Source: Caenispirillum salinarum_A
Lineage (GTDB): Bacteria > Pseudomonadota > Alphaproteobacteria > Rhodospirillales > Rhodospirillaceae
Reading direction: 5' to 3'
Length of the DNA stretch: 64,000 nucleotides
Assembly (NCBI RefSeq): GCF_044803115.1
Contig: NZ_CP085224.1
Span: forward strand, 2,108,001 to 2,172,000
Shown here: in pieces, positions 40,257 through 51,499 of the stretch
Layout of the letters: each line of letters starts with the position of its first letter
Position numbering within the stretch: position 1 is the first letter of the stretch
Position numbers and translations under genes: made by a program
Notes under the pieces: model-generated
Told to the model about the DNA's origin: nothing
Seen by the model: the letters and a program-made list of their open reading frames with translations, nothing else
Database searches by the model: none

Positions 40257-41030
40257 ATGCCGTCCATGATGATCGCGCAGATCACCGATACACACGTCCA
40301 GGCGGCGCCGGAGCGCGAGCCGGGCGGCGATTCGTCGGCGCGGCTGCTCAAGGTGGTGCGGACGCTCAATGCCGCGGCGCCGGCCCCGGACCTTGTGCTG
40401 GTGACTGGTGATCTGGTCAACGACGGCGGCCCGGCGGACTACGAACACCTGCGCGGCATCCTGTCGCAGTTGCAGGTGCCGCATTTCGTCGTCCCCGGCA
40501 ACCACGATGACCGCGACGCCCTGCGCGCGGTCTTCCGCCCGGACGGCTATCTGCCGGAAAGCGGCTATCTGCAGTACGTAGTGGATGGCTTTCCGCTGCG
40601 GCTGGTCGGCCTGGACACGCTGCGCGACGGCCACGACGGCGGGCGGCTGTGCCTGGACCGGCTGTACTGGCTGGAACGCACGCTGGAGGAAGCGCGGGGC
40701 GTGCCCACCGTGCTGTTCATGCACCACGTCCCCTTCCTGACCGGGCTCGCGCCCTTCGACCGCAGCCCCATGGAAGGGGCGGACGCGCTGGCGTCGGTCC
40801 TGTCGGGCAACCCGCAGGTCGAGCGGGTGCTGTGCGGCCACCTGCACAGGCCGGTGGCGACCCGCTGGCACGGCGCCACGGTCACCGCCGCGCCGTCCAC
40901 GTGCTTCGAGATCGCCCTGGACCTGCGCGAGGGGGCGGACTTCCGCCTGGTCCCGGCGGCGGCGCCGGGCTTCCAGATGCACATGTGGACGAAGACGGGC
41001 GGCCTGGTGACGCACACCGCGACGGTGTGA
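40257..41030 (+). CDS. CpdA-like cyclic nucleotide phosphodiesterase
   Basis: 257 residues of the calcineurin-like metallophosphoesterase superfamily, class III cyclic nucleotide phosphodiesterase type. All metal motifs are present: AQITDTHVQ (D-x-H), LVTGDLVNDG (GD), VPGNHDDRD (GNHD), FMHHVPF (H) and CGHLHRP (GHxH). E. coli CpdA hydrolyses cAMP; other nucleotides are possible. GAGGGGAG lies before the ATG at 40257; a second in-frame ATG at 40266 is close. It stands alone downstream of tusA. Confidence 0.9.
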   Translation: MPSMMIAQITDTHVQAAPEREPGGDSSARLLKVVRTLNAAAPAPDLVLVTGDLVNDGGPADYEHLRGILSQLQVPHFVVPGNHDDRDALRAVFRPDGYLPESGYLQYVVDGFPLRLVGLDTLRDGHDGGRLCLDRLYWLERTLEEARGVPTVLFMHHVPFLTGLAPFDRSPMEGADALASVLSGNPQVERVLCGHLHRPVATRWHGATVTAAPSTCFEIALDLREGADFRLVPAAAPGFQMHMWTKTGGLVTHTATV

Positions 41031-41060
41031 GGCGCACCCTGCCGCCCCCTAGCGGACCCC

Positions 41061-42035
41061 CTACCGCACCACCGACCCAGCGTCCTCGTCCCAGCGCCAG
41101 GGCGGCGCGTCGTTGGCGAGGTCGACGGCGCCGACCCAGTGTTCAGGCGGGTTCCAGTCCAGCCAGTCGCCCATGCCGGCCAGCAGGGCCTCGCCCTGGC
41201 GGGTGGGGGCCAGGCGGCCGGTATCGTCGCGCCGCAGCGCCGGGCGGGGCGCCACCTCCAGGCGTCGCAGAACGGCATTGAACATGGCGTCGCCCAGGAA
41301 GGGCTGCGGGTCGATCTCCTGTACCGCCCGGAACAGGTCGCGATCCGAAGACGGGCGGAAGGCGGCGGCGCGCAGGGCCAGGCGCTCGGTCAGGCTGAGG
41401 CCGTCGCGGGTCCACGGCAGTTCCTGCAGATGGCGCCGCAGGGCCGCCGACAGGAAAGGCAGGTGGGGCGAGCCCGCCTCGGCAAGCATCTGCACCTCTT
41501 CCGGGTCGGGCGAGCGGAAGGCCGCCCAGGCGTCGGAGGCCGCCCGCAGCATGGCGGCGTCCACCGGCACGGCCGTTTCCGTCAGGGCGGCAAGCTGGGT
41601 CGGCGTCAACTGGCCGAGGCCGATGAAGCGATCCTCCATCTCGGGATGCCGGTGGATCGTCACCAGCGACACCTCGGACCCGGCCTTGGGCGGGTTGCGG
41701 CGCAGCCAGGAAAGGACGCGGATCAGCACGGTCTGGTCGTACAGGTCGTGCTCGAACCACAGCACCAGGCTGTCGCGCTCCCGCGCGGCCTTCAGGCCTT
41801 CCCACTCGGCCTTGAGCTTGCGGATGGCTTCGCCAAGCGGAATGCCGTATTCGCGGGTGATGAAGTGGGCGCGGCGCTCGATCAGGGCGTCACCCGAGTC
41901 GGCCATGCCGGGCGGCAGCGGGCCCTGGCACACGGGGTCGGAGAACTCCAGGTAGTCGCCAGGCACCCCGCCGAGGGCCAGGGCTTCCCGAATGTCCGAT
42001 CCGCAGCGGATGTGCAACGTGTCCGGCGTGATCAT
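41061..42035 (-). CDS. DUF1835 domain protein
   Basis: 324 residues. The N-terminal part has the DUF1835 pattern: TLHIRCGSDIREALALGGVPG, then EFSDPVCQGPLPPG, and VLWFEHDLYDQTVLIRVLSWL about residue 100. This is followed by a C-terminal helical half with a winged-helix-like end (RRLEVAPRPALRRDDTGRLAPT). Function unknown. GGAGG lies seven bases before the ATG at 42035. It lies downstream of tex on the same strand with a 208-base gap. Confidence 0.85.
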   Translation of the reverse strand: MITPDTLHIRCGSDIREALALGGVPGDYLEFSDPVCQGPLPPGMADSGDALIERRAHFITREYGIPLGEAIRKLKAEWEGLKAARERDSLVLWFEHDLYDQTVLIRVLSWLRRNPPKAGSEVSLVTIHRHPEMEDRFIGLGQLTPTQLAALTETAVPVDAAMLRAASDAWAAFRSPDPEEVQMLAEAGSPHLPFLSAALRRHLQELPWTRDGLSLTERLALRAAAFRPSSDRDLFRAVQEIDPQPFLGDAMFNAVLRRLEVAPRPALRRDDTGRLAPTRQGEALLAGMGDWLDWNPPEHWVGAVDLANDAPPWRWDEDAGSVVR

Positions 42036-42243
42036 GCCCACGCCTCCGGTTCAGTTGAAAACGAGGCGCGGGACGGTCGTTCCGCCGACGGCGCGACCGT
42101 CCCGCCTCGCATACCCTAGCGGATACTTCCCCCTGCTGGAAAGAGGGCAAATAAAGCAGGGGTTACTGCATCGCGGCATTCAACCTTTCGTCGTAAATGA
42201 CCATTATTATTCCATTTCCGCCGAAAAATTGTCTCAGACACTT

Positions 42244-44640
<2,397 letters not shown>

Positions 44641-44742
44641 GCGCGCACTCTCTGTTCTGTCCAGGACGCGAAGGGTGGAAGCGCGCTGTGTAGCCGAGCG
44701 GCCGGGCAAAAACCAGTCTTGACCTTGCCCGCGGGAAGGGCA

Positions 44743-45186
44743 TCAGGCCCGAGGCTGGACGGCCTCGGCCAGAACTTCCACCACCGTCGGCCGATCTTCA
44801 TGCAGCGCCGGGCGGGCGGCGGCCTTGATGCCGAGCAGGCCGGCGACGACTTCCTGCACGAACAGGGGCTCCACCGGCTTGCCCAGAACGGCGGCGGCGC
44901 CCGCGTACAGCGCCCGCTCGCGGATGCCCGCCTGACCGCTGACGATGACCACCGGCATGGCCTCGCAGCCGGGAAGCAGCCGCAGGGCGCCGATGAGGGT
45001 CGCCCCGTCCAGCGTGGGCATGCGGTAGTCGGCCACCACCAGGTCGACACCGCCCTTGGCGCAGGCGGCCAGCAGGTCGATGGGGTCCTGGTAGGCCTCG
45101 ACGGTCACGTCCGGCAGGCGGGTCAAAAGGTGCTTGAGCAGCAAGGCGCTGACGAGGCTGTCGTCGACGACGGCGATGCGATGCAT
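44743..45186 (-). CDS. Single-domain response regulator
   Basis: 147 residues: one receiver domain and no output domain. MHRIAVVDDSLVSALLLKHLL supplies the acidic pair, DLVVADYRMPTLDG the phospho-acceptor Asp, VVIVSGQAG the Ser switch residue and AVLGKPVEPLF the conserved Lys. It lies 25 bases downstream of the large hybrid kinase on the same strand, so it is probably that kinase's partner, receiving phosphate from its HPt domain. GGAGAG precedes the ATG. Confidence 0.9.
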   Translation of the reverse strand: MHRIAVVDDSLVSALLLKHLLTRLPDVTVEAYQDPIDLLAACAKGGVDLVVADYRMPTLDGATLIGALRLLPGCEAMPVVIVSGQAGIRERALYAGAAAVLGKPVEPLFVQEVVAGLLGIKAAARPALHEDRPTVVEVLAEAVQPRA

Positions 45187-45211
45187 GACGGCGTGTCTCT
45201 CCGTATCCGGA

Positions 45212-48200
45212 TCAGCCGGCCGCCAGCTTTTCGGTGCAGGCGGTGCGGCTGCGTTGCAGGGTGCGTCGCAGATCGCCCACCAGATCGGGAAGCGCCGCCG
45301 CATCGCCGCCCGCGGCCGCGATCTGCAGCCGCCATGCGGTGTCGGCAAGGCGCTTCAGGCCGAAGTTCGCGGCGCTGCCTTTCAGGCTGTGCGCAGCGTA
45401 TTCCACCTGATCCAGGTCCCCGGCCTCCGCCCCTTCGGCGATGGCCCGGGCGAAACCGTCCGCTTCGCTGAGACACGTTTCCAGCAATTCCCGGACCAGT
45501 TCGGGAGAAATCTGCTCCTCCAGCTCCTGCAGCTTCTCGGCGTCGATCAGCCCGCCGTCGCCGGCGCCGTCCGCCTCCGCCGTGGCGGGCGGCGGCGCGG
45601 CGTCGGGCCCTTCGGTCCGGGACGCGGTGCCCATGGCCCGGTCGATCACCGCCGCCAGCCCGTCCATGTCCACCGGCTTGGCGATGTAGTCGGTCATGCC
45701 TGCATCCAGGCAGACCTGGCGGTCGGCGGGCAGGGCGTTGGCGGTCATGGCGACGATGGGCACCGTGTCCAGCGGCGGGCCCATGGCGCGGATGCGGTGC
45801 GTGGCCTCCAGTCCGTCCATCTCGGGCATCTGCATGTCCATGACCACCAGATCGTAGGGCAGGGCGCGCACCGCTTCCACGGCCTCCAGACCGTCGGCGG
45901 CCAGATCCACATGATGGCCAAGGCGTTCGAGCATGCGCTGGGCCACCTGCTGGTTCACCGGGTTGTCCTCGGCGACCAGGATGCGGAGCCGGCGGGCGGG
46001 TGCGTCGCGGCGCGGGGCCTGCGCGACCGGACCCGGCGCGGGCACCCGGCCGGCGATGAGGTCGGCCAGCGCGGCAAGCAGTTCGCTCTGGCGCACCGGG
46101 CGCGGCAGGAGGGCATCCGCCCCGGCCTGCGCGGCGGAGCCGGGCTCGGCCCAGCCTTCCAGCAGCAGCGTCCGCACCGGCCCCAGCGCGTGGTCGTCCT
46201 GCCGGCGGACAAGGGGCGCCGCGGCATCGGGCAGGGCGCCGTCCACCACCATGGCATCGAAGCGGGGTGCTCCCGGCGGCGCCAGCACCGAGCGCTCCGC
46301 CAGCCGTCCGGCTCCGGCCGCACCGTCGTCGGCCAGCGCGACGGCGGCGCCGGCGCCGCGCAGGTGCCGGGTCAGCATCTCCCGCGCCGGGCCCGGTGCC
46401 GCCACCACAAGCAGGCGCGCCTCGGCCAGCGGACGGGCGGCGGCGACGGCGGGGCCCGTGCCGTGCAGGGCGCGGGGCAGCGGCAGGGTCACCGTGAAGG
46501 TGGTGCCGATGCCCTGGGTGCTCTCGGCCTCGATGACGCCGGCCATGGCCTCGGCCAGGCGGCGGCTGATGGCGAGCCCCAGCCCGGTGCCGCCGGCGCG
46601 GCGCGCGGCATCGCCATCGCCCTGGTTGAATTCCTGGAACAGGGTGGGCAGAACGTCGGCGGCGATGCCGCAGCCGGTATCGCTGATCGTGAAGCGCAGG
46701 GCGTCCGCGTCGCCCTGCGCGGCGGCGGCATCCACGCTGATCGTGACCGCTCCGGCGTCGGTGAACTTCACTGCGTTGCCCACCAGGTTAAGCAGTATCT
46801 GCCGCAGACGGCCGGCGTCGCCCAGGTATGTGCCGGCGACCGCCGGGTCGACGTGGGCGTGGACGTCCACCGCCTTCTCCAGGGCGCGGGGCGCCAGGAT
46901 GTCGACCACGCCTTCCACCAGCGGTCCCAGGGCGAAGGGGCTGACCTCCAGCTCAAGCCGGCCGGCCTCCATCTTGGAAAAGTCCAGCACGTCGTTGAGC
47001 AGCGCCAGCAGGGCGTCGGCGCTGTCGCGGATGGTCATGGCGAAACGGCGCTGCTGACTGTCCAGGTCGGTATCCAGCAGCAGTCCCGTCATGCCGATGA
47101 CGCCGTTCATGGGCGTGCGGATTTCGTGGCTGATGGTTGCCAGGAAGCGCGACTTGGCACGCGCGCCGGCTTCCGCGAGGTCCTTGGCCTCGCGCAGTTC
47201 CGTCTCGGCCTGCTTGCGGGCTGAAATGTCGCGGAAGGCGATCACCGCGCCCGAGACGGCGCCCTCGTCCATGATGGGGGCGGCGGCATAGGCCACGTCC
47301 AGGGGCGTGCCCGACTTGTGCCAGAACACGTCCTCGTCCACTCCCCGGGGGCGGCCGTCGCGGGCGACGGTGACCAGCGGGCTGTCGTCGCGCGGCAGGA
47401 AGCTGCCGTCGGCGTGCTTGTAGTGGATCAGCGGATGCAGCGGCGCCCCAACCAGTTCGTCGGCGCCGAACCCGAGCATGGCGGCGCCGGAGCGGTTGAC
47501 GAAGATGCACGTACCGCGCGGGTCGACGCCCAGAATGCCGTCGGCGACGGAATTCAGGATCAGCTCGTTGCGGCGGTTCAGGCGCTCCAGCGCCATGCGG
47601 GCGGTCTGCAGGTCGGTGATGTCGACGCGGGTGCCGACCACGCCGCCGTCCGGCGTGCGGCGCTCGACGCTCTGGAGCCAGCGGCCGTCGGCCATGTGCT
47701 GGATCAGCGGCACGCCGGTCGGGTTGCGGTGCTCGGCGATGCGGCGCTCGCAGTACCGGCGCAGCTCCTGTCCGGTCTGGGCGAAGGCGCCCCGCTCGGC
47801 GGCCGCCCACACCAGGTTCTCGAAGAAAACGCCCGGTTCCAGCAGGTCCGCGATGATGCGGTAGGTCTCGCGGTAGCGCTGGTTGCACAGCACCAGGCGG
47901 TCGTCGGCATCGAACAGGGCGAAGCCCTCGGAGATGGCGGTGATGGCGGTCATCAGCCGGCGCTCGGCCGAAGCCACCCGTTCCTCGGCCTCGATCTGGT
48001 CCGTCACGTCGCGTCCGGTGCCGCGATAGCCCAGGAACGCCCCCTCGACCGAAAAGACGGGCTTGCCCGAAACCTGCAGCCAGCGCACCCGCCCGGCCGG
48101 GTCCATGCCGCGGTAGCGCAGGTCCTTGAACGGCCGCCGGGCCTCAAGCTCGGCCATGTGCGCGGCGATGGCCTCGGGGTCCGTGGTGGGTGCCATCAGC

Positions 48201-50218
48201 TCGTCGCGGCGGCGCCCGATAAGGTGGGTGCGAATGCGGTCGGGGTCGGCGAATCCCGGCGCGATGACGTTGGTGAACCGCAGGTCGGGCCCCATTTCCC
48301 AGAACCAGTCCGAGGCGGATTCGGCGAAGTCGCGGAACCGCTGCTGGCTCTCGCGCAGGGCCGCCTCGGCCCGCGCGCGGGTGGTGACGTCGCGCACCAC
48401 GCCGATGAACAGCCGCTGGCCCCCTTCCTCCACCGCGTTCACGGCGATTTCCATGGGAAAGACGGTGCCGTCGCTGCGCCGGCCGTCCAGCCGCCGTACG
48501 ACGCCCAGCTTCCGCGGGCCGCCATCTTCCAGCAGGGGCTTGATGCCACGGCCGGGGTCGGCGGCATAGGCGTCGGGCATCAGCACGTCGACCGAGCGCC
48601 CGACCATGGCCTCGCCGGTGTAGCCGAAGATGCGTTCGGCGGCCGGATTGACGCTCTGGATGACGCCGTCGGCGGTGATGGTCACGATGCCGTCCACCAC
48701 GGTGGACAGGATCGCCCGCAGCCGCGCCTCGCGCGCCGCCACGTCCCGCGAGGCGTGCTTGAGCCGCGTGATGTCGACGCAGACGGCCAGGACGCCGGTG
48801 CCGCCGTCGGCCAGCGCGATCGGCTGCTTCAGGGTCTGATAGATGCGGACGCGGCCGTCGGGCAGGGTGAAGGTCTCCTCCACCTCCACGGCACGGCCGG
48901 TGTCCATGACCTCGCGGTCCATGCGGGCGTAGCCGTCGACCTCTTCGGTGTTGTCGTGAACGGCGGCGTTGTCGGCGTATTCCAGAGCCTCGGGCGTGGT
49001 GCCGAACAGGTCGGCGGTGGCCTTGTTGACCAGCAGGAAGCGGTTGGCGCGGTCCTTCACGAAGATCAGGTTGGGGTCGCTGTCGATGACGGCGCGCACG
49101 AAGTCCTTCTGCCGGCGCGTCTCCTGCTCCAGCGCCTTGCGGTCGTCGATGTTGACGGAGTAGCCGACCAGCAGGCGCTCACCGGTTTCGTCGCGGACGA
49201 TGGTCTTCCCGGCCAGCATGGTGGCGGTGCGGCCGTCGGGCAGCACGAGGGCCTCTTCCCGCAAGTCGAGCCGTCCCTTCTTCCAGGCCTCGCTGTCGTC
49301 TTCGGCCAGGCGCGCGGCGACCTCGGGCGGAAACAGGTCGCGGTCGGTGCGGCCGGCGGCATCCTCGCGGCTGCGGCCGACGGTGCGCAGGATCTCGGCG
49401 TTCATGAAGGCGAAACGGCCGTCGCCGCGCTTGACGAAGACGTTCAGCGGCAGGGTGTCGAGGATCTGCTCGAACATGCGCCGCTGGCCCTTGCGGGCGC
49501 GGTCGGTCTCGCGGCTTTCGGTGATGTCGGTTTCGTGCAGCAGCGCCACCGGCCGGCCGCTGCCGGGGTCGGCCAGGGGCGTGACCTGCATCAGGTGCCA
49601 GCGGGCGGGCCCTGTTCTAGGTTGGGCCGGGAGGCACAGGTCGAAGGCCTCGCCGGCGGCCGCCTGGGCCAGGATGGAGTCGGCCAGCCCGTCGACGTTG
49701 ATCTTGTCCTGCAGAAGGCTGTCGGAATATCCGAACAGGCGCTGGCTCTCGGCATTCCGCAGAAGGACCCGCCCGTCCAGCGCGACCATCGCCATGGGGC
49801 CGGGCGCGTGCCGCAGCGCCTCAGCGGCGCGCACCAGGTCGGGCGGGGCCTCGGCGGCGGAGACACGGTCGGCCTCGACCAGCATGGCCGCATTGGTGCC
49901 CGGCCAGTCGATGCCCTGACAGCGGCAGCGGGCGACCGTCGGACGGCCGCCGGGATAGAAGGTCCAGGTCTCCTCCACCATCCGTCCGGCGGCGAAGCTG
50001 TCGCGACAGGCTTCGGTGCGCGCCGTCGCAGCCGCCGTGCGGTCGGAAAAATCCCGTTGGCAAAGCGCCTCCACGCTGTCGGCTTCCCACAGGGCCAGGG
50101 CCGCCGGATTGGCCCAGAGGATGCGCGGGCGGTCCATGTCGAACACCCACACCGGGGTCGACAGGCGGTCCAGCAGGGCCGACATGGAAGCAGAGGAAAC
50201 AGGCGCGGACACGGGCAT
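45212..50218 (-). CDS. Very large multi-PAS hybrid histidine kinase with HPt domain
   Basis: 1668 residues with no membrane helix, hence cytoplasmic. About eight PAS-like domains occupy residues 10-1000 (for example TPVWVFDMDRPRILWANPAA and DGIVTITADGVIQSVNPAAE). They are followed by HisKA with the phospho-His in SHEIRTPMNGV near 1028, and HATPase_c at about 1130-1245 (NAVKFTDAG, GTGLGLAISRRL). Next come a receiver-like domain at about 1266-1390 that lacks the acidic pair and has Arg in place of the conserved Lys, a normal receiver at about 1409-1522 (AEDNPVNQQV, VVMDMQMPEMDG), and an HPt domain with AAHSLKGSAANFG near 1607. The ATG at 50218 is chosen as the first after a TATAGT promoter-like element; upstream ATGs are possible. 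Confidence 0.93.
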   Translation of the reverse strand: MPVSAPVSSASMSALLDRLSTPVWVFDMDRPRILWANPAALALWEADSVEALCQRDFSDRTAAATARTEACRDSFAAGRMVEETWTFYPGGRPTVARCRCQGIDWPGTNAAMLVEADRVSAAEAPPDLVRAAEALRHAPGPMAMVALDGRVLLRNAESQRLFGYSDSLLQDKINVDGLADSILAQAAAGEAFDLCLPAQPRTGPARWHLMQVTPLADPGSGRPVALLHETDITESRETDRARKGQRRMFEQILDTLPLNVFVKRGDGRFAFMNAEILRTVGRSREDAAGRTDRDLFPPEVAARLAEDDSEAWKKGRLDLREEALVLPDGRTATMLAGKTIVRDETGERLLVGYSVNIDDRKALEQETRRQKDFVRAVIDSDPNLIFVKDRANRFLLVNKATADLFGTTPEALEYADNAAVHDNTEEVDGYARMDREVMDTGRAVEVEETFTLPDGRVRIYQTLKQPIALADGGTGVLAVCVDITRLKHASRDVAAREARLRAILSTVVDGIVTITADGVIQSVNPAAERIFGYTGEAMVGRSVDVLMPDAYAADPGRGIKPLLEDGGPRKLGVVRRLDGRRSDGTVFPMEIAVNAVEEGGQRLFIGVVRDVTTRARAEAALRESQQRFRDFAESASDWFWEMGPDLRFTNVIAPGFADPDRIRTHLIGRRRDELMAPTTDPEAIAAHMAELEARRPFKDLRYRGMDPAGRVRWLQVSGKPVFSVEGAFLGYRGTGRDVTDQIEAEERVASAERRLMTAITAISEGFALFDADDRLVLCNQRYRETYRIIADLLEPGVFFENLVWAAAERGAFAQTGQELRRYCERRIAEHRNPTGVPLIQHMADGRWLQSVERRTPDGGVVGTRVDITDLQTARMALERLNRRNELILNSVADGILGVDPRGTCIFVNRSGAAMLGFGADELVGAPLHPLIHYKHADGSFLPRDDSPLVTVARDGRPRGVDEDVFWHKSGTPLDVAYAAAPIMDEGAVSGAVIAFRDISARKQAETELREAKDLAEAGARAKSRFLATISHEIRTPMNGVIGMTGLLLDTDLDSQQRRFAMTIRDSADALLALLNDVLDFSKMEAGRLELEVSPFALGPLVEGVVDILAPRALEKAVDVHAHVDPAVAGTYLGDAGRLRQILLNLVGNAVKFTDAGAVTISVDAAAAQGDADALRFTISDTGCGIAADVLPTLFQEFNQGDGDAARRAGGTGLGLAISRRLAEAMAGVIEAESTQGIGTTFTVTLPLPRALHGTGPAVAAARPLAEARLLVVAAPGPAREMLTRHLRGAGAAVALADDGAAGAGRLAERSVLAPPGAPRFDAMVVDGALPDAAAPLVRRQDDHALGPVRTLLLEGWAEPGSAAQAGADALLPRPVRQSELLAALADLIAGRVPAPGPVAQAPRRDAPARRLRILVAEDNPVNQQVAQRMLERLGHHVDLAADGLEAVEAVRALPYDLVVMDMQMPEMDGLEATHRIRAMGPPLDTVPIVAMTANALPADRQVCLDAGMTDYIAKPVDMDGLAAVIDRAMGTASRTEGPDAAPPPATAEADGAGDGGLIDAEKLQELEEQISPELVRELLETCLSEADGFARAIAEGAEAGDLDQVEYAAHSLKGSAANFGLKRLADTAWRLQIAAAGGDAAALPDLVGDLRRTLQRSRTACTEKLAAG

Positions 50219-50619
50219 CGGGCCACCAATAACGATCGTTCCCTTGCCACTATAGGGCATGCGCGCCGCCGGACGATACCCATGCGATAAGGACGCGACG
50301 GCGACCACCACCTGCACGCCCGGGCGCTGACGCCCGAGCGCACAGTTGTCACCCTGCATGCAAGGCTGGCGGAGCATACGGATGACAGGGCCGTCCTTCG
50401 GGACACCCACGCGGAACCGGCGCATCGCTTCGGCATTACCCATGCGACCGTTCAGATCGAGCGGGAGCGCTGCCCCGACGACACCCATGCCCCGCCACGC
50501 GGCGGGGCGGCGTGAGTCCCGGAAACGTCGCGCCATGACATGGCCCCATTCCGTGCCCATTGCCGCCATTACCGCGGGTGAGGCTAGCCTGACCCGATAC
50601 CGGCAGGAGACGACCCTTG

Positions 50620-51228
50620 ATGAGCAAGCTGACCGGAGCATCCGTCCTGAGCGCCATTGTCCTGGCGGCGCTGCTTGCGGGCGGCGTCATGGACCTGAAG
50701 GCGGAGCCGCGCGCCACCGGCGCCCCTTCCGCCGCCGAGGTCCCGAAGCTGGAGCGCGGCGGCCAGGTGGTCCAGGTGGTCGACGGGCGCACCCTGCGCA
50801 TCGACGGCCGCACGGTCCAGCTGGCCGGCATCAGGACTCCCGTGCCGGGCCAGCAGTGCGAGCGGGCGGGGCGGCTCGAGTCCTGCGGCGACCAGGCGAC
50901 GGCGGCGCTGGCCAAGATCGTCAACCTGAGCGTCAAGCCGCTGGACTGCCAGCCGGCGACGGGTGGCGAGGCGGGCCGTGTCACTTGCCTGGTGGAAGGT
51001 CGCGACGTGGCGGAAACCCTGGTCAAGCAGGGGCGCGCAGTGGCGATCGGCGACCGCTATGCCCAGGCCGAGGCGCAGGCGCGCACCGCCCAGCTTGGCC
51101 TGTGGGGCAGCGCCTGGGTCCCGCCCGAGCAGTGGCTGGCGGGCGAGCGCCTGCCGGCGGAACGGGCGCAACTGGCCGAGAAGACACGCGAAGAGGCCGC
51201 CGAGCGGAAACCGTCGGAGGCTGAATAA
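50620..51228 (+). CDS. Exported nuclease-fold (SNase-like) protein with altered active site
   Basis: 202 residues. The hydrophobic N-terminus (SVLSAIVLAALLAGG) is a signal peptide or anchor. The domain at about 45-165 follows the staphylococcal nuclease pattern (VVQVVDGRTLRIDGRTVQLAGIRTP, AGRVTCLVEGRDVAETLVKQG, AQAEAQARTAQLGLWG), but the metal and catalytic acids are changed: DGDT becomes DGRT and GID-PE becomes GIRTPV. Metal-dependent nuclease activity is therefore unlikely. Two Cys pairs could form disulfides. AGGAGA precedes the ATG at 50620. It is divergent from the large kinase. Confidence 0.85.
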   Translation: MSKLTGASVLSAIVLAALLAGGVMDLKAEPRATGAPSAAEVPKLERGGQVVQVVDGRTLRIDGRTVQLAGIRTPVPGQQCERAGRLESCGDQATAALAKIVNLSVKPLDCQPATGGEAGRVTCLVEGRDVAETLVKQGRAVAIGDRYAQAEAQARTAQLGLWGSAWVPPEQWLAGERLPAERAQLAEKTREEAAERKPSEAE

Positions 51229-51404
51229 CCGAGTCTGTCTATGGGGAGTTCCGGCGGCGGCGTCCATCCGCGCCTTGGATGGGGATCGGGGACACCGCGC
51301 CTGCGGACAGCAAGGGGGGGAGAGCCGCGGGCGCGGCGGGCGCTGAAAGAAGCACCGCCGCCGGAAGAACCCGCACCATGCCCCACGGCGCCATCGAAAG
51401 TAAA

Positions 51405-51434
51405 TGCAAAAATCGCATGGCTCCCCTGCGATTT
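51405..51434 (-). terminator. Terminator of the acyl-CoA synthetase gene
   Basis: AAATCGCA (51410-51417) pairs with TGCGATTT (51427-51434). On the minus strand the stem is followed by TTGCATTT. The rest of 51229-51499 holds no gene I can support. Confidence 0.6.
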
Positions 51435-51499
51435 ATGACTGAATTATGACGGGAAGCCGTGTCGACCGTCGCCCGCCCGGAGCAAGTGGTGGCCCGCCT

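Noticed and set aside
47318..50290. A plus-strand open frame of about 990 codons opposite the multi-PAS kinase
   Set aside because: Antisense shadow of the kinase; the translation is a low-complexity mix of Gly, Ala, Val, His and Asp with no motif or ribosome-binding site.
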